A stretch of 64,000 nt of DNA from Paenibacillus silvestris. GTDB taxonomy: Bacteria; Bacillota; Bacilli; Paenibacillales; NBRC-103111. The first letter of the stretch is position 1. Each line of letters opens with the position of its first letter. Below the pieces are notes generated by a model, which did not search any database, had not been told where the DNA came from, and worked only from the letters and a program-made list of their open reading frames with translations. This document shows, in pieces, positions 25,318 to 35,553 of the stretch. Both the position numbers and the translations under genes were made by a program. The stretch covers positions 62,001 through 126,000 of the forward strand of contig NZ_WTUZ01000040.1 in assembly GCF_009882985.1 (NCBI RefSeq). Reading direction: 5' to 3'.

Positions 25318-28300
25318 CTACATGTTTCTGCGATATTGCCCGCCAACCTGATACAGCGCACGTGTAATTTGCCCGAGACTCGCGACCTTGACAGTTTCCA
25401 TCAATTCCGCAAAGATATTACCGCCGGACAGCGCCACTTCTTGAAGCTTCTGCAGTGCCACTGGAGCTGCCTGTTGATTTCGATCAAGAAACTCCCGAAG
25501 ATGGGTAATTTGTTGATCTTTCTCCGCAGTTGATGCTCGAGCAAGTGGAATATCCATGTCCCCTACAGGTGGATTTGGATTCAGGAACGTATTGACGCCA
25601 ATGATCGGCAAGTCACCTTCATGTTTTTTCATCTCATATAGCATCGATTCATTCTGAATTTTACCCCTCTGATACTGCGACTCCATTGCGCCGAGCACAC
25701 CGCCACGATCACTAATGCGCTCAAGCTCTTGCAGAACAGCCTCCTCGACCAAATCTGTCAATTCCTCAATGATAAAGGAGCCCTGAAGCATGTTTTCGTT
25801 TTTGATAAAACCAAGCTCTTTCGTAATGATCAACTGAATCGCCATCGCTCGGCGAACCGACTCTTCCGTAGGCGTTGTTACAGCCTCATCATAAGAATTT
25901 GTGTGCAGGGAATTGCAGTTATCCAGCAGCGCCATCAAAGCCTGAAGCGTCGTTCGAATGTCATTAAAATCCATTTCCTGCGCATGCAAAGAACGCCCTG
26001 AGGTTTGTATATGATATTTCAGCTTCTGGCTGCGATCGTTCCCGCCATATTTAACTTTCATAGCCACAGCCCATATGCGGCGCGCTACTCGGCCGATGAC
26101 GGTATATTCCGGATCTAACCCATTGCTGAAAAAGAAGGAAAGATTCGGCGCAAAGTCATCAATCGACATCCCACGGGATAAATAATATTCCACATATGTA
26201 AAGCCATTCGCCAGTGTAAAAGCGAGCTGTGAAATCGGGTTCGCCCCAGCCTCCGCGATATGATAACCGGAGATGGAAACCGAATAGTAATTCCGCACTT
26301 CCTGATCGATGAAATACTGCTGAATGTCGCCCATCATCCGCAGCGCGAATTCTGTAGAAAATATACAGGTGTTCTGTCCCTGATCCTCCTTCAAAATATC
26401 CGCTTGCACCGTTCCCCGAACGGATTTCAGCGTTGTTCTGCGAATTTCGTTGGCCTCATCCCTTGTTGGCTCTCTTCCGCATTTCTGCGCAAAACGTGCG
26501 ATCTGATCCATCACCGCCGTATTCATATACATCGCCAAAATGATTGGTGCAGGCCCATTAATCGTCATGGATACAGATGTCATTGGATCACATAGATCGA
26601 AGCCGGCATACAGCTTTTTCATATCATCTAACGTGCAGATACTGACGCCGCTTTCGCCAATTTTGCCATAAATATCTTGCCGCTCCGCAGGATCCTCCCC
26701 ATACAACGTGACAGAGTCAAAGGCTGTGCTGAGACGTTTGGCTTGATCATTTTTGGATAAATAATGAAATCTCAGATTCGTTCGTTCTGGCGTGCCCTCT
26801 CCTGCGAACTGACGTTTGGGGTCTTCTGCTGTACGTTTAAAAGGAAACACGCCTGCGGTATACGGAAATTCGCCAGGCACATTCTCTCGGTACAGCCACC
26901 GGGTAATATCGCCAGTATCTCGGTATTTAGGCAGGCTGATCTTCGGAATATCTAGTCCCGATAAGCTTGCCGTGGTAAGTTCCGTCACGATTTCTTTATC
27001 CCGAATCCGGGTAATGAACGTCTTTCCGCTGTATTGCTTCTGACGTTCGGGCCACTGAGCCAGCATACGGAGCGTATCTTTATGCATCTGATTCTCTAAG
27101 CTCAGCTTGATAGCTTGCAGCGTAGCTAAGCTTTCATCTGCAGCTTGGGCTTGCCTTGCAGCAGCAATAGCGCCATCCAACCTGTAGCCAGAACTCGCCA
27201 ATTCCGCCTCCTTTTCAGCAAAAGCATGATAGGACCGTATGCTCTGAGCGATTTCACCCAAATATCGCGTTCGATCCACGGGAATAATAACATGCGTTTT
27301 CGAATGAGCCTTAGGCGCGAAGCCATCCACTCGCCATTGCAATGTGCACTTACGGTTCAACGTATCGATTAGTGCCTTAAATAACGTATCTACACCGATA
27401 TCGTTAAATTGACTAGCCATCGTGCCATAGACTGGCATCGTTTCATAAGGCTCAGAGAATCTGCTGTGATTTCGCTGCACCTGCTTCTTCACATCTCGGA
27501 GTGCGTCCTCTGACCCTCGCCGATCGAATTTATTGATCGCCACCAAATCTGCGTAATCAAGCATATCGATCTTCTCCAGTTGCGAAGGCGCACCGAATTC
27601 GCTAGTCATCACATAAAGGGAAACATCTGCAAGTTTAGTAATCTGGTGATCCCCTTGACCAATTCCACTCGTTTCGATAAGGATCAGATCAAAGCCCGCT
27701 TCTTTCAGAACAGCAATAGCAGGACTAATCGCAGCGGATAATTCATTTCCCGAGCCACGTGTAGCCATACTGCGCATATACACACGCTGTGAATGGACAG
27801 CATTCATGCGTATCCGATCCCCAAGCAAAGCTCCCCCGCTTCGCTGTTTGGTTGGGTCCACCGATAGAATCGCTATCGATTTATCCGGATATTGCCGCAG
27901 GAAGCGCTGGACGATTTCGTCTGTTAAGGAGCTCTTACCCGCTCCTCCTGTGCCAGTGATCCCAACAATGGGGCACGCTGTCACCTGTCCCAGCGAGTTG
28001 ACTGGATCTTCTGACGGTCTACCCGCTTCAGTTTCACATGCGAGTTCCGCCGCTGTAATACGCTGCGCAAGTGACCTATGATCCTTCCCTCCCTTGGTAC
28101 CGATACCTCCCTCCAGATCCGTAGCAACCGTACAGAAATCGCATTCTTTCATCATGTAAGAAATCATGCCTTGAAGCCCTAATTCCCTGCCATCGTCTGG
28201 CGAAAAAAGGCGTGTAACGCCATAGTCATGCAGCCGTTTGATCTCCGAAGGCAGGATGACGCCGCCCCCTCCACCGAATACTTTGATGCGGGAGGCTCCC

Positions 28301-28554
28301 TTTTCACGCAGCAAATCAATCATATAGGTGAAAAATTCAACATGTCCGCCTTGATAAGAGGAAACGGCAATGCCTTGAACATCTTCCTGAATCGCTGCCT
28401 GCACAATCTCTTGAACCGACCGGTTATGACCCAGATGAATAACTTCCACTCCGCTAGCTTGCAGAATCCGCCGCATAATCGTTATTGACACATCATGACC
28501 GTCGAACAAAGCGGAAGCCGTGACGAATCGCACTTTATGATTCCCTGATGACAC
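25318..28554 (-). CDS. icmF: Fused isobutyryl-CoA mutase IcmF
   Basis: This 1078-aa coenzyme B12 enzyme interconverts isobutyryl-CoA and n-butyryl-CoA. Domain order matches IcmF: an N-terminal B12-binding domain with the cobalt-ligand His in LFDGHDVS, then a G-protein chaperone domain with P-loop [12 protein letters not shown] (about residue 200), and the substrate-binding mutase barrel from about residue 550 ([28 protein letters not shown]). I choose GTG 28554, seven bases after AAAGGAGG; the longer ATG start would run through a terminator hairpin. It links the oxoacid dehydrogenase to butyryl-CoA oxidation in this operon. Confidence 0.95.
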   Translation of the reverse strand: MSSGNHKVRFVTASALFDGHDVSITIMRRILQASGVEVIHLGHNRSVQEIVQAAIQEDVQGIAVSSYQGGHVEFFTYMIDLLREKGASRIKVFGGGGGVILPSEIKRLHDYGVTRLFSPDDGRELGLQGMISYMMKECDFCTVATDLEGGIGTKGGKDHRSLAQRITAAELACETEAGRPSEDPVNSLGQVTACPIVGITGTGGAGKSSLTDEIVQRFLRQYPDKSIAILSVDPTKQRSGGALLGDRIRMNAVHSQRVYMRSMATRGSGNELSAAISPAIAVLKEAGFDLILIETSGIGQGDHQITKLADVSLYVMTSEFGAPSQLEKIDMLDYADLVAINKFDRRGSEDALRDVKKQVQRNHSRFSEPYETMPVYGTMASQFNDIGVDTLFKALIDTLNRKCTLQWRVDGFAPKAHSKTHVIIPVDRTRYLGEIAQSIRSYHAFAEKEAELASSGYRLDGAIAAARQAQAADESLATLQAIKLSLENQMHKDTLRMLAQWPERQKQYSGKTFITRIRDKEIVTELTTASLSGLDIPKISLPKYRDTGDITRWLYRENVPGEFPYTAGVFPFKRTAEDPKRQFAGEGTPERTNLRFHYLSKNDQAKRLSTAFDSVTLYGEDPAERQDIYGKIGESGVSICTLDDMKKLYAGFDLCDPMTSVSMTINGPAPIILAMYMNTAVMDQIARFAQKCGREPTRDEANEIRRTTLKSVRGTVQADILKEDQGQNTCIFSTEFALRMMGDIQQYFIDQEVRNYYSVSISGYHIAEAGANPISQLAFTLANGFTYVEYYLSRGMSIDDFAPNLSFFFSNGLDPEYTVIGRVARRIWAVAMKVKYGGNDRSQKLKYHIQTSGRSLHAQEMDFNDIRTTLQALMALLDNCNSLHTNSYDEAVTTPTEESVRRAMAIQLIITKELGFIKNENMLQGSFIIEELTDLVEEAVLQELERISDRGGVLGAMESQYQRGKIQNESMLYEMKKHEGDLPIIGVNTFLNPNPPVGDMDIPLARASTAEKDQQITHLREFLDRNQQAAPVALQKLQEVALSGGNIFAELMETVKVASLGQITRALYQVGGQYRRNM

Positions 28555-28591
28555 CGCTGAACCTCCTTTCCCCCTGATGACGGATGTGCAC

Positions 28592-28623
28592 AAAAACCCC
28601 ACCGACATTAGGTATCAGTGAGG
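28592..28623 (-). terminator. Terminator inside the degradation operon, between prpB and icmF
   Basis: On the minus strand CCTCACTGA pairs with TCGGTGGGG (with G-U pairs) over a short loop, followed by TTTTTGTG. It begins two bases after the prpB stop codon and lies 38 bases before the icmF start, so it may cut the operon transcript or set the ratio of the two halves. Confidence 0.75.
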
Positions 28624-28624
28624 C

Positions 28625-29533
28625 CTAGCCCTTATCGGGCAAAACGGTTTTGGCAATTTTTCCATCCAGCGCTTCATACTCGAAATAACGAATCGTCTCG
28701 TATAGCTCACTGCGGGTTTGCATGTGGCTTAGAGATTGCTTCTGCGTGCCGGTCCTCTGAATCTCCTCAAACACGATCTCCATTGCCTTGGCCGCTACAC
28801 GCAGGGAAGTAACGGGGTAAATCACCATGCGAAATCCCCAGCTTTCAAACTGCTGCGCCGTAAAATACGGCGTTCTTCCGAACTCCGTCATATTTGCGAG
28901 TAGTGGAGAGTCTAACGCTTGACTAAATCTGAGGAATTCCTCCTCCTTCTCCAGTGCTTCTGGGAAAATGGCATCTGCGCCTGCCGCTACATAATGCTTC
29001 GCCCTTTCGATTGCTGCGTCCAATCCTTCCACACTTTTCGCATCTGTGCGCGCTATCAAATATAGGGAAGGGGAAACGGCCTTGATCGTTTGGATCTTTT
29101 GCATCATCTCCTCTGTGGAAATCAGCTTTTTCCCGTTCAAATGCCCGCATTTCTTCGGCATTTCTTGATCTTCTATTTGAACGGCTGCGACTTTAGCTTC
29201 CACCATCTCTTTCGCCGTTCGTGCGGCATTCAGAACACCTCCGAAGCCGGTGTCGATATCAACCAGCAGCGGAAGACCTGACGCGCGAACCAGCTCACGG
29301 GCGCGCTCTGCCACCTCATTGGAGTAGATGAGCCCCAAATCCGGCAGTCCTCTGCTAGCCGTATAAGCCGCACCAGAAAGATAAATGGCTTCAAACTTGG
29401 CTTGCTTGGCAATAAGTGCTGCCATCCCATCGTGTGCGCCGGGAATTTGGACAATAGGACCCTCTTCAACGAGTTGACGAAAGCGGGCAGCTAATTGATT
29501 TTGATCAGGTTCTTCTTCAATAAGCCATGCCAT
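28625..29533 (-). CDS. prpB: Methylisocitrate lyase
   Basis: This 302-aa enzyme of the isocitrate lyase/PEP mutase family cleaves 2-methylisocitrate to pyruvate and succinate. Visible elements are the N-terminal PGAHDGMAALIAKQ, DIDTGFGG, the metal/catalytic region QIEDQEMPKKCGHLNGK (with the KKCGH catalytic Cys loop) and IARTDA. It is the homologue of Bacillus YqiQ/MmgF. The ATG at 29533 sits five bases after GGAGG. It closes the methylcitrate cycle together with PrpD and the citrate synthase upstream. Confidence 0.94.
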   Translation of the reverse strand: MAWLIEEEPDQNQLAARFRQLVEEGPIVQIPGAHDGMAALIAKQAKFEAIYLSGAAYTASRGLPDLGLIYSNEVAERARELVRASGLPLLVDIDTGFGGVLNAARTAKEMVEAKVAAVQIEDQEMPKKCGHLNGKKLISTEEMMQKIQTIKAVSPSLYLIARTDAKSVEGLDAAIERAKHYVAAGADAIFPEALEKEEEFLRFSQALDSPLLANMTEFGRTPYFTAQQFESWGFRMVIYPVTSLRVAAKAMEIVFEEIQRTGTQKQSLSHMQTRSELYETIRYFEYEALDGKIAKTVLPDKG

Positions 29534-29560
29534 AGGAACCTCCTGCATTCATACCATCGG

Positions 29561-31009
29561 TCAAATAACAAAAAGCGAAAGGAACTCCTGACATGGCGTT
29601 TGAATGAAACGCTCGTAATCGAGAGTAAGGTTCAAAATGTCAGCCGATTTTTTCTTAGGGAAGCGGGTTAGAAGGTTAGACTCAAATTTCTCTATCACCT
29701 TGGGAAGCCCTTCCGCACGCCGCCTGCGATGGCCGATCGGGTATTCACAGACAACTTTCTCCGTAGAAGAGCCATCCTGAAAATGAATTTGGACCGCATT
29801 CGCGATCGAGCGTTTGTCCGGGTCCAGATAATCCTTGCTGTACTGCTCCTCTTCGGTCACGATCATCTTCGCCCTTATCGCATCTATTCGCGGATCTTTC
29901 GCGATGCTGTCTTCATAATGCTCAGCTGTAAGTGTCCCATACAGCAGTCCGATAGCGACCATGTATTGCAAGCAATGATCCCGGTCCGCCGGATTCGACA
30001 AAGGTCCTTTTTTATCGATGATCCGGATTGCGGATTGATGGGTAGTAAGCGTGATAGATGCAATTTCCTCTATACGTTCGCTTATCAGAGGATGCAGCTC
30101 AAGCGCGCATTCCACTGCTGTCTGTGCATGAAATTCGGCAGGAAATGAAATTTTAAATAAAATATGTTCCATCACATAAGAATCAAGCGCTCGCCCTAGA
30201 GTTAGCTCCTTGCCTCGGAATAACACATCTTGAAAGCCCCACGTTTTGGCCGAAAGCGCGGTTGCATATCCCATTTCGCCGCCCACAGCCATTAAGGCCA
30301 GACGAACGGCGCGGCTTGTTGCATCCCCGGCAGCCCAGGACTTGCGCGAGCCTGTATTTGGTGCATGCCTATACGTTCTTAAGCTGGCTCCATCAATCCA
30401 TGCATTCGAAAGAGCGCTGCACACTTCCGCTTTGGTTCCACCTAACATGGCTGTGGCCACGGCTGTTGAAGCTATTTTAACAAGATGAACATGATCTAAC
30501 CCTACACGATTTAAGCTATTTTCTAGCGCCAGTACGCCTTGAATCTCGTGCGCCTTAATGCACATTGTGAGGATATCCTTCACATAGAGCGGCATTTTAC
30601 CCTCTGCCACCCTGCAGCGGCTAATATAGTCGGCAAGCGCCACAATACAACCTAAATTGTCGGATGGATGCCCCCATTCTGCAGCCAACCACGTATCGTT
30701 ATAATCGAGCCAACGAATCATGCATCCGATATTGAATGCGGCATGTACGGGGTCGAGCTCATATCGGGTTCCTGGCACCCGGGCGCCTCCTGGCAAGCTC
30801 GCTCCTGGCACAATCGGGCCCAAGTGTTTCGTACACTCTGGAAAACGCAGTGCAAGTAAGCCGGTTCCGAGGGAATCCAATAAGACATGCTGCGCAATGC
30901 GATACGCCTCTTCACTTGCAATATGTGCGTTTAACGTGTAATCAGCTATTTCTTCAATTAATGGGTCAAAAGTCATCTCCTTATCGGCAATGTTCTCGTA
31001 TCCACTCAT
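29561..31009 (-). CDS. prpD: 2-methylcitrate dehydratase (MmgE/PrpD family)
   Basis: This 482-aa cofactor-free dehydratase converts 2-methylcitrate to 2-methylaconitate. Family blocks are [15 protein letters not shown] near residue 50, [22 protein letters not shown] around residue 100, [11 protein letters not shown] and [13 protein letters not shown]. Length matches PrpD/MmgE. It lies between the citrate synthase and prpB genes with short gaps, which fixes its role in propionyl-CoA removal. A rehydration enzyme (aconitase) is expected elsewhere. Confidence 0.94.
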   Translation of the reverse strand: MSGYENIADKEMTFDPLIEEIADYTLNAHIASEEAYRIAQHVLLDSLGTGLLALRFPECTKHLGPIVPGASLPGGARVPGTRYELDPVHAAFNIGCMIRWLDYNDTWLAAEWGHPSDNLGCIVALADYISRCRVAEGKMPLYVKDILTMCIKAHEIQGVLALENSLNRVGLDHVHLVKIASTAVATAMLGGTKAEVCSALSNAWIDGASLRTYRHAPNTGSRKSWAAGDATSRAVRLALMAVGGEMGYATALSAKTWGFQDVLFRGKELTLGRALDSYVMEHILFKISFPAEFHAQTAVECALELHPLISERIEEIASITLTTHQSAIRIIDKKGPLSNPADRDHCLQYMVAIGLLYGTLTAEHYEDSIAKDPRIDAIRAKMIVTEEEQYSKDYLDPDKRSIANAVQIHFQDGSSTEKVVCEYPIGHRRRRAEGLPKVIEKFESNLLTRFPKKKSADILNLTLDYERFIQTPCQEFLSLFVI

Positions 31010-31048
31010 TCACAATGTCGTCCTTTCTGGCAAATTAATTTCCAGCGC

Positions 31049-32158
31049 TCAAGGATGTAAGTTGCGAGGTCCCGTATACTGTACACGAGGCCGGAATAGC
31101 CGATTATTCGCATGCTGCTCCATCACATGGCTGCTAACGCCAATTGTACGGGCAGCGAGAAATACCGGTGTGAACAATTCAATTGGAATACCGAGCAAAT
31201 AATAGACAGGGGCTGCGTAATAGTCCAAGTTCGGATGCAGATTTTTCTCGCGTTTCATGACTTCCTCACCAACCACACACATCGTGTACAGCTCAGGTTG
31301 ATTTTTCTCTAAAGCAAGTGCCGCTAACGCATCTTTCATTAGCAGTGCGCGTGGATCGGCTTTTCTCATATAAACCCGATGACCGAAACCCATAATACGC
31401 TCTTTCCGAGCTAGCTTGCTTAACATGAGCGTTTCGAGGTTGCCTTCCGAACCTGCCGCAAGGAGCATCTCCATGACCGCTTCATTGGCGCCTCCGTGCA
31501 GCGTTCCTTTCAACGAAGCAACTGCGCCTGTAAGCGCGCCATATAGATCAGACTGTGTCGAAGCAATCACTCTTGCCGCGAATGTCGAATTCGGCATTTC
31601 ATGCTCGCTATAAACGATGAGAGATTGGTCAAAAATATCCTCTTCCATCTTCGTGGGTACCTTCCCCGTAATCATGTACAGAAAATTAGCTGAATAAGAT
31701 AGGTCCTCACGTGGTTCTGCGAACGTTTGTTTGGTCTTAGCTTGATAGCCATTTGCTACAATTTGCGGTACCTTCGCCAGCAATCTGATTGCTTTTCGTG
31801 TATTTGCCTCCCTAGAACGGTCTTCAAGCTCATTATCGTAGCTAGCCAAAGCTGAAATCCCTGTTCGCAGCACATCCATTAGGTTGGATTGTTCAGGCAG
31901 CAACCGAAGAATCGAACAAACGTTCGATGGCAGTCCGTATTCGCTTTTAATTCTCTCCTCAAACGCCACTCGTTCATCTTCATCAGGCAGATCGCCCTCA
32001 AGCAACAACGCTGCAACATCCAAATAGGTAACATGCTGCGCAAGCTCAATGAGGTCATACCCACGAACAACAATTTCTTCTTTCTCAACATCCAGAAAGG
32101 AAATCCCCGTCTCACTTGCAATGACATTCTCCAGTCCAGGGTGATAGCTGTTACTCAT
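31049..32158 (-). CDS. Citrate/2-methylcitrate synthase
   Basis: This 369-aa type I short citrate synthase condenses oxaloacetate with acetyl- or propionyl-CoA. Active-site blocks are LHGGANEAVMEML (His), GFGHRVYMRKADPRA (His) and, near the C-terminus, the Asp in NLDYYAAPVYYLLG. Its place directly before prpD and prpB argues for 2-methylcitrate synthase activity, as for Bacillus MmgD; sequence alone does not separate the two specificities. Confidence 0.92.
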   Translation of the reverse strand: MSNSYHPGLENVIASETGISFLDVEKEEIVVRGYDLIELAQHVTYLDVAALLLEGDLPDEDERVAFEERIKSEYGLPSNVCSILRLLPEQSNLMDVLRTGISALASYDNELEDRSREANTRKAIRLLAKVPQIVANGYQAKTKQTFAEPREDLSYSANFLYMITGKVPTKMEEDIFDQSLIVYSEHEMPNSTFAARVIASTQSDLYGALTGAVASLKGTLHGGANEAVMEMLLAAGSEGNLETLMLSKLARKERIMGFGHRVYMRKADPRALLMKDALAALALEKNQPELYTMCVVGEEVMKREKNLHPNLDYYAAPVYYLLGIPIELFTPVFLAARTIGVSSHVMEQHANNRLFRPRVQYTGPRNLHP

Positions 32159-32191
32159 CTCATCGCTCCCCTTCCTCTCTTCCTGCCGCGT

Positions 32192-33334
32192 CTAGTCGGC
32201 AAGCAGCATGCGGGAAATCACAATACGCTGAATCTCATTCGTCCCTTCATAGATTTGTGTGACCTTCGCGTCGCGCATATAGCGCTCTACTGGATAATCT
32301 TTCGTGTATCCGTAGCCACCGAAAATTTGAACAGCTTCAATACTGACAGCTACAGCCGTATCACTGGCAAAAAGCTTCGCTATGGCAGCCTCTTTCCCAT
32401 ATGGCAAGCCTTTGCTTTCCTTCCATGCTGCTTGATAGGTCAGCAGTCTAGCCGCTTCAATCTGGGTCGCCATATCAGCAAGTTTAAAAGCAATGGCCTG
32501 CTGCGCTCCGATCGGCTTCCCGAACTGCTTGCGCTGCTTCGCATAGGCAATGGAAGCTTCCATCGCTGCCTGGGCGATCCCCAGCGCCTGCGCGGCAATG
32601 CCGATTCGCCCGCCGTCCAGACTTCGCATGGCAATTCGGAAGCCCTCACCCTCCTCGCCCAGCAAATGACCCGCAGGTACGCGGCAATTCTCGAATTGCA
32701 GTTCGAGAGTTGGCGAAGAGCGGATGCCCAGTTTTTTTTCCTTGTGGCCGAAAATGAAACCCTCGGACCCTTTCTCTACGAGAAATGCGCTGCACCCGCG
32801 CTTCTTGTTCACTAGATCCGTCATAGCAAAAACGATATAGATGTCCGCTTCGCCGCCATTTGTGACGAAAAGCTTGGAACCATTTAGTACATAATGGTCT
32901 CCATCCCTGACAGCCGTTGTTTTCATCGCTCCCGCATCAGAGCCTGAGCCACTTTCTGTCAAGCTGTATGCGCCTAGCTTCTTGCCTTGAGCCAGCGGCC
33001 GCAAAAACGCTATTTTCTGCGCTTCCGTCCCGTACTTGGAGATCGCCCAAGAAACTAAGGATGTATGAACGGAAAGCATCACACCAGTAGAAGCACACGC
33101 CTTCGAGAGTTCCTCGACGACAATGGCATACGTCAAGAAGTCGGAGCCGATCCCCCCATATGCTTCAGGCCACGGGATTCCCGTCAGGCCAAGCACTCCC
33201 ATTTTATCGAACAGGGTACGATCGAATCGTTCTTCTTCATCCCTTTTAGCAGCCGTAGGTTCAATTTCGTTTTTGGCAAAATCCCGCACCATAGCACGAA
33301 TCATATTCTGTTCATCCGTTAAGGCCAGTTCCAT
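32192..33334 (-). CDS. Acyl-CoA dehydrogenase
   Basis: This 380-aa FAD enzyme catalyses the first oxidation of acyl-CoA, probably butyryl- or isobutyryl-CoA (MmgC/short-chain type). It shows [32 protein letters not shown], the CoA/FAD-binding [21 protein letters not shown] and the C-terminal [10 protein letters not shown], whose Glu is the catalytic base in short-chain members. It is the first gene of the operon. ATG 33334 follows GAAGGAGG with a seven-base spacer; the longer frame upstream has no such signal. A cre site lies about 85 bases upstream. Confidence 0.94.
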   Translation of the reverse strand: MELALTDEQNMIRAMVRDFAKNEIEPTAAKRDEEERFDRTLFDKMGVLGLTGIPWPEAYGGIGSDFLTYAIVVEELSKACASTGVMLSVHTSLVSWAISKYGTEAQKIAFLRPLAQGKKLGAYSLTESGSGSDAGAMKTTAVRDGDHYVLNGSKLFVTNGGEADIYIVFAMTDLVNKKRGCSAFLVEKGSEGFIFGHKEKKLGIRSSPTLELQFENCRVPAGHLLGEEGEGFRIAMRSLDGGRIGIAAQALGIAQAAMEASIAYAKQRKQFGKPIGAQQAIAFKLADMATQIEAARLLTYQAAWKESKGLPYGKEAAIAKLFASDTAVAVSIEAVQIFGGYGYTKDYPVERYMRDAKVTQIYEGTNEIQRIVISRMLLAD

Positions 33335-33417
33335 ATGATCGCCTCCTTCGACATGATAGCTATTCCTGCATGTTTGGCCGAGGATAAGATCGGTGAATTG
33401 CTTCTTCATGGGACAAG

Positions 33418-33433
33418 TTGTAACCGCTTCCAA
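33418..33433 (-). promoter_or_regulatory. CcpA cre site before the degradation operon
   Basis: TTGGAAGCGGTTACAA on the minus strand matches every position of the cre consensus WTGNNANCGNWNNCAW. It follows an AT-rich TATATATAAAAC segment (33441-33452) that can serve as a -10 region. The position downstream of the promoter suggests CcpA roadblock repression by glucose, as known for the Bacillus subtilis mmg operon. CcpA binding itself is inference. Confidence 0.75.
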
Positions 33434-33503
33434 TAACATGTTTTATATATACACGTTACGCTGGAGGCTTATACCTGACAGGCTATGAAATTACGTATAG
33501 ATG

Positions 33504-33532
33504 AAAAAAAACACCGCCATTAAGCGATGTTT
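33504..33532 (-). terminator. Rho-independent terminator after the Gfo/Idh/MocA gene
   Basis: AACATCGC pairs with GCGGTGTT over a TTAATG loop, followed on the minus strand by seven to eight T residues, 16 bases past the stop at 33549. Confidence 0.88.
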
Positions 33533-33548
33533 GGTCTCAATCTTATTA

Positions 33549-34520
33549 TTATCGTAATTTAACGGGCATCCCGCTTCTGGAAGACTCCAATGCAGCTAAA
33601 GTAATGCGCAGCGTGACAGCCGCGTCGGCGTAATCCGTCAAAATTCGTGACCGATCCCCGGTTTTGATCGCATGCAAGAAGGCATCTGTCTCGATTTCAT
33701 AGGGATTGAGGAGGTTCTTATACTCCGTTGTTTGTGAACCTTCATGATTCTTTAGGTACCGACTTTGTTGGATTTCCAAAACACCTTTATCTGTAAACAG
33801 TTCCAATCCCGATCGATGCCCGAAAGGTAGCATGCACGTATTCGTGATGGACGCAACGGCACCACCTGCGAGCTTTAAAGTCACAGCTCCAACATCAGCC
33901 ACATCAACGCCGTCATGCTTCGTATGCATATGCTGCTGCGCATAAACCGCATATACTTCCTCTACTTCGCCAACCAAATAGCGAACCAAATCGACAATGT
34001 GTGTCGTTTGTTCGATAAATTGTCCACCAGAACCACTCTGCTTGCGCCACCAATGAACCCCTGGCATATCTCCTAGCCAACTGCCAACAGCCATACCAAC
34101 TTTGCGGGTTTCCAGCAGTTCTTTCGCCTTTTGGACCGTATCCGTATATCGGATATGATAACCAACGGAGGTGATGATATTCCTGGTTGTCACCTGATCT
34201 TGGATGCGATTCACCGTTTCCATATCCAGTCCAATTGGTTTTTCGATCAGGAATGGGATATTTCGCTCCACAATTGCATCTTCAATACGACCATGCGCCA
34301 TAGGTGGAACACTTATGTATACAGCGTCTGGTTTAACCGTATCCAGCATCTGTTCGATCTCGTCAAATGCTTGCGCACCAGCAAATTTCTGCGCGATCTT
34401 CTCTGCCTTGGGCAGCGAAGATCCTAGAAAAGCAACAACTTGTGCATCCTCCCTAGCGGCTAACAAACTTGCGTGCTTATCAGCAAACCATCCTGTTCCG
34501 GCAATTGCAATTTTCAACAT
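33549..34520 (-). CDS. Gfo/Idh/MocA-family NAD(P)-dependent oxidoreductase
   Basis: This 323-aa protein has an N-terminal Rossmann domain (IAIAGTGWFADKHASLLA) and the signature EKPIG (about residue 93) of the family, followed by the substrate domain with GSGGQFIEQTTHIVDLVRYL, which supplies the usual His-containing active site. These enzymes oxidise sugars, inositols or their derivatives; the substrate is unknown. ATG 34520 has GGGAGGAG nine bases upstream; the longer open frame has no such signal. It is monocistronic and divergent from the CBS-domain gene. Confidence 0.92.
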   Translation of the reverse strand: MLKIAIAGTGWFADKHASLLAAREDAQVVAFLGSSLPKAEKIAQKFAGAQAFDEIEQMLDTVKPDAVYISVPPMAHGRIEDAIVERNIPFLIEKPIGLDMETVNRIQDQVTTRNIITSVGYHIRYTDTVQKAKELLETRKVGMAVGSWLGDMPGVHWWRKQSGSGGQFIEQTTHIVDLVRYLVGEVEEVYAVYAQQHMHTKHDGVDVADVGAVTLKLAGGAVASITNTCMLPFGHRSGLELFTDKGVLEIQQSRYLKNHEGSQTTEYKNLLNPYEIETDAFLHAIKTGDRSRILTDYADAAVTLRITLAALESSRSGMPVKLR

Positions 34521-34773
34521 GATGAAATACTCCTCCCAGTGGTTCAAATTAGCATAGATTCCCATAAGACAAGTATATACGTTGATGACAATCTTTTCTC
34601 TATTAATTTTTTTTGATAAAATTTGTTTTATACTGTTAGTAATTGTAGTCATTTGGGTATATGATAATGAAGTCTCTCTCGATTATGGAAAGATCTTTCA
34701 AGGCCTTTTGGTCAAAAGTATGGTTTAATGGATGTATCATGTTTTGAAAATTCCCTGAAAGGTAATTACGACC

Positions 34774-35178
34774 ATGAAAACTGCCTCATTTCTTTTTCCG
34801 AAAGACAAAGTAGCCTTTATTAGGTCATCCTCTTCCATGAAGGAAGCAATGGAACAATTAGAGCAGCACTATTATACAGCACTTCCCATCGTTGATGAAG
34901 CCGGCAAATACGTTGGAACACTATCCGAAGGCGACCTTTTGTGGACGCTCAAAAATAAACCGGGTGTTTCCTTCGACAACATGGATGAGATCCCTGTAAG
35001 CACGATTAAAAAGCATATTCGCAACGAATGTGTCTCCATTGATGCTTATATGGAGGATATGCTAGCCAAAGCAGCCGATCAGAATTTTGTTCCCGTCGTC
35101 GATGATAAACAAATATTCTTAGGCATTATTCGCCGCAAAGATATTATCGCCTACTATATGAATAACATTACGGATTAA
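34774..35178 (+). CDS. Two-CBS-domain protein
   Basis: This 134-aa protein is made of two CBS domains (about residues 10-65 and 75-130) forming one Bateman module; the repeated signature is ALPIVDEAGKYVGTLSEGDLLW and FVPVVDDKQIFLGIIRRKDII. Such modules bind adenine nucleotides and act as energy sensors. No catalytic partner is fused or adjacent, so its target is unknown. An AAAGG box precedes the ATG. It is monocistronic with a strong terminator. Confidence 0.9.
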   Translation: MKTASFLFPKDKVAFIRSSSSMKEAMEQLEQHYYTALPIVDEAGKYVGTLSEGDLLWTLKNKPGVSFDNMDEIPVSTIKKHIRNECVSIDAYMEDMLAKAADQNFVPVVDDKQIFLGIIRRKDIIAYYMNNITD

Positions 35179-35204
35179 GAAAATAGGCTGTCTCAAAAAG
35201 TTCA

Positions 35205-35257
35205 AAAAAGAGGCTCTCCCTCATTCATTGAATGATTTGGGATCGCCTCTTTTTTAT
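35205..35257 (+). terminator. Bidirectional terminator after the CBS-domain gene
   Basis: AAAAAAGAGGC and GCCTCTTTTTT form the outer stem, with a second short stem (CATTCA / TGATT-like) in the loop region. T tracts are present on both strands. Confidence 0.85.
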
Positions 35258-35269
35258 GAGCCGAATCGA

Positions 35270-35466
35270 ATTAGCTGGAAAAACTCCCTTTGTTTCAAGC
35301 AAGTCGCCGCTAGATAAACTTAATAACTGGAAAAAATCCCGTTAATTCGCTGCTCCAATCCTGTTTCCGAGCTCAATCGTCCACATGAACAGGAGAAATT
35401 CCATGTATTCATGCCTATATCGGCGTTATTGGGCGATTTAGCGGTAGTATTTCCAGTTCATATAGT
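35270..35466 (-). repeat. Four-unit spaced palindrome array (copy 2 of CTGGA type, inverted)
   Basis: Units begin at 35276, 35328, 35391 and 35443 (steps 52, 63, 52). Read on the minus strand it aligns along its length with 9040-9230: TGGAAATACTACCGCTA, TGGAATTTCTCCTGTT, CGGAAAC and CCAGTTA occur in the same order and at the same distances. No gene is visible between 35258 and 35553. Confidence 0.85.
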
Positions 35467-35553
35467 GAAGCTAGTTATTTAGCCCCAATCTCAGCGATCG
35501 TTGCATGCCCTCTTTCTAGCTGAACAGCCAACGTCTGGACACGGCTCCATCAA

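Noticed and set aside
31889-32815. 308-codon plus-strand open frame across citrate synthase and acyl-CoA dehydrogenase
   Set aside because: It is a mirror frame of two strongly supported minus-strand genes; composition (Arg, Gln, Leu rich) is typical of antisense frames.
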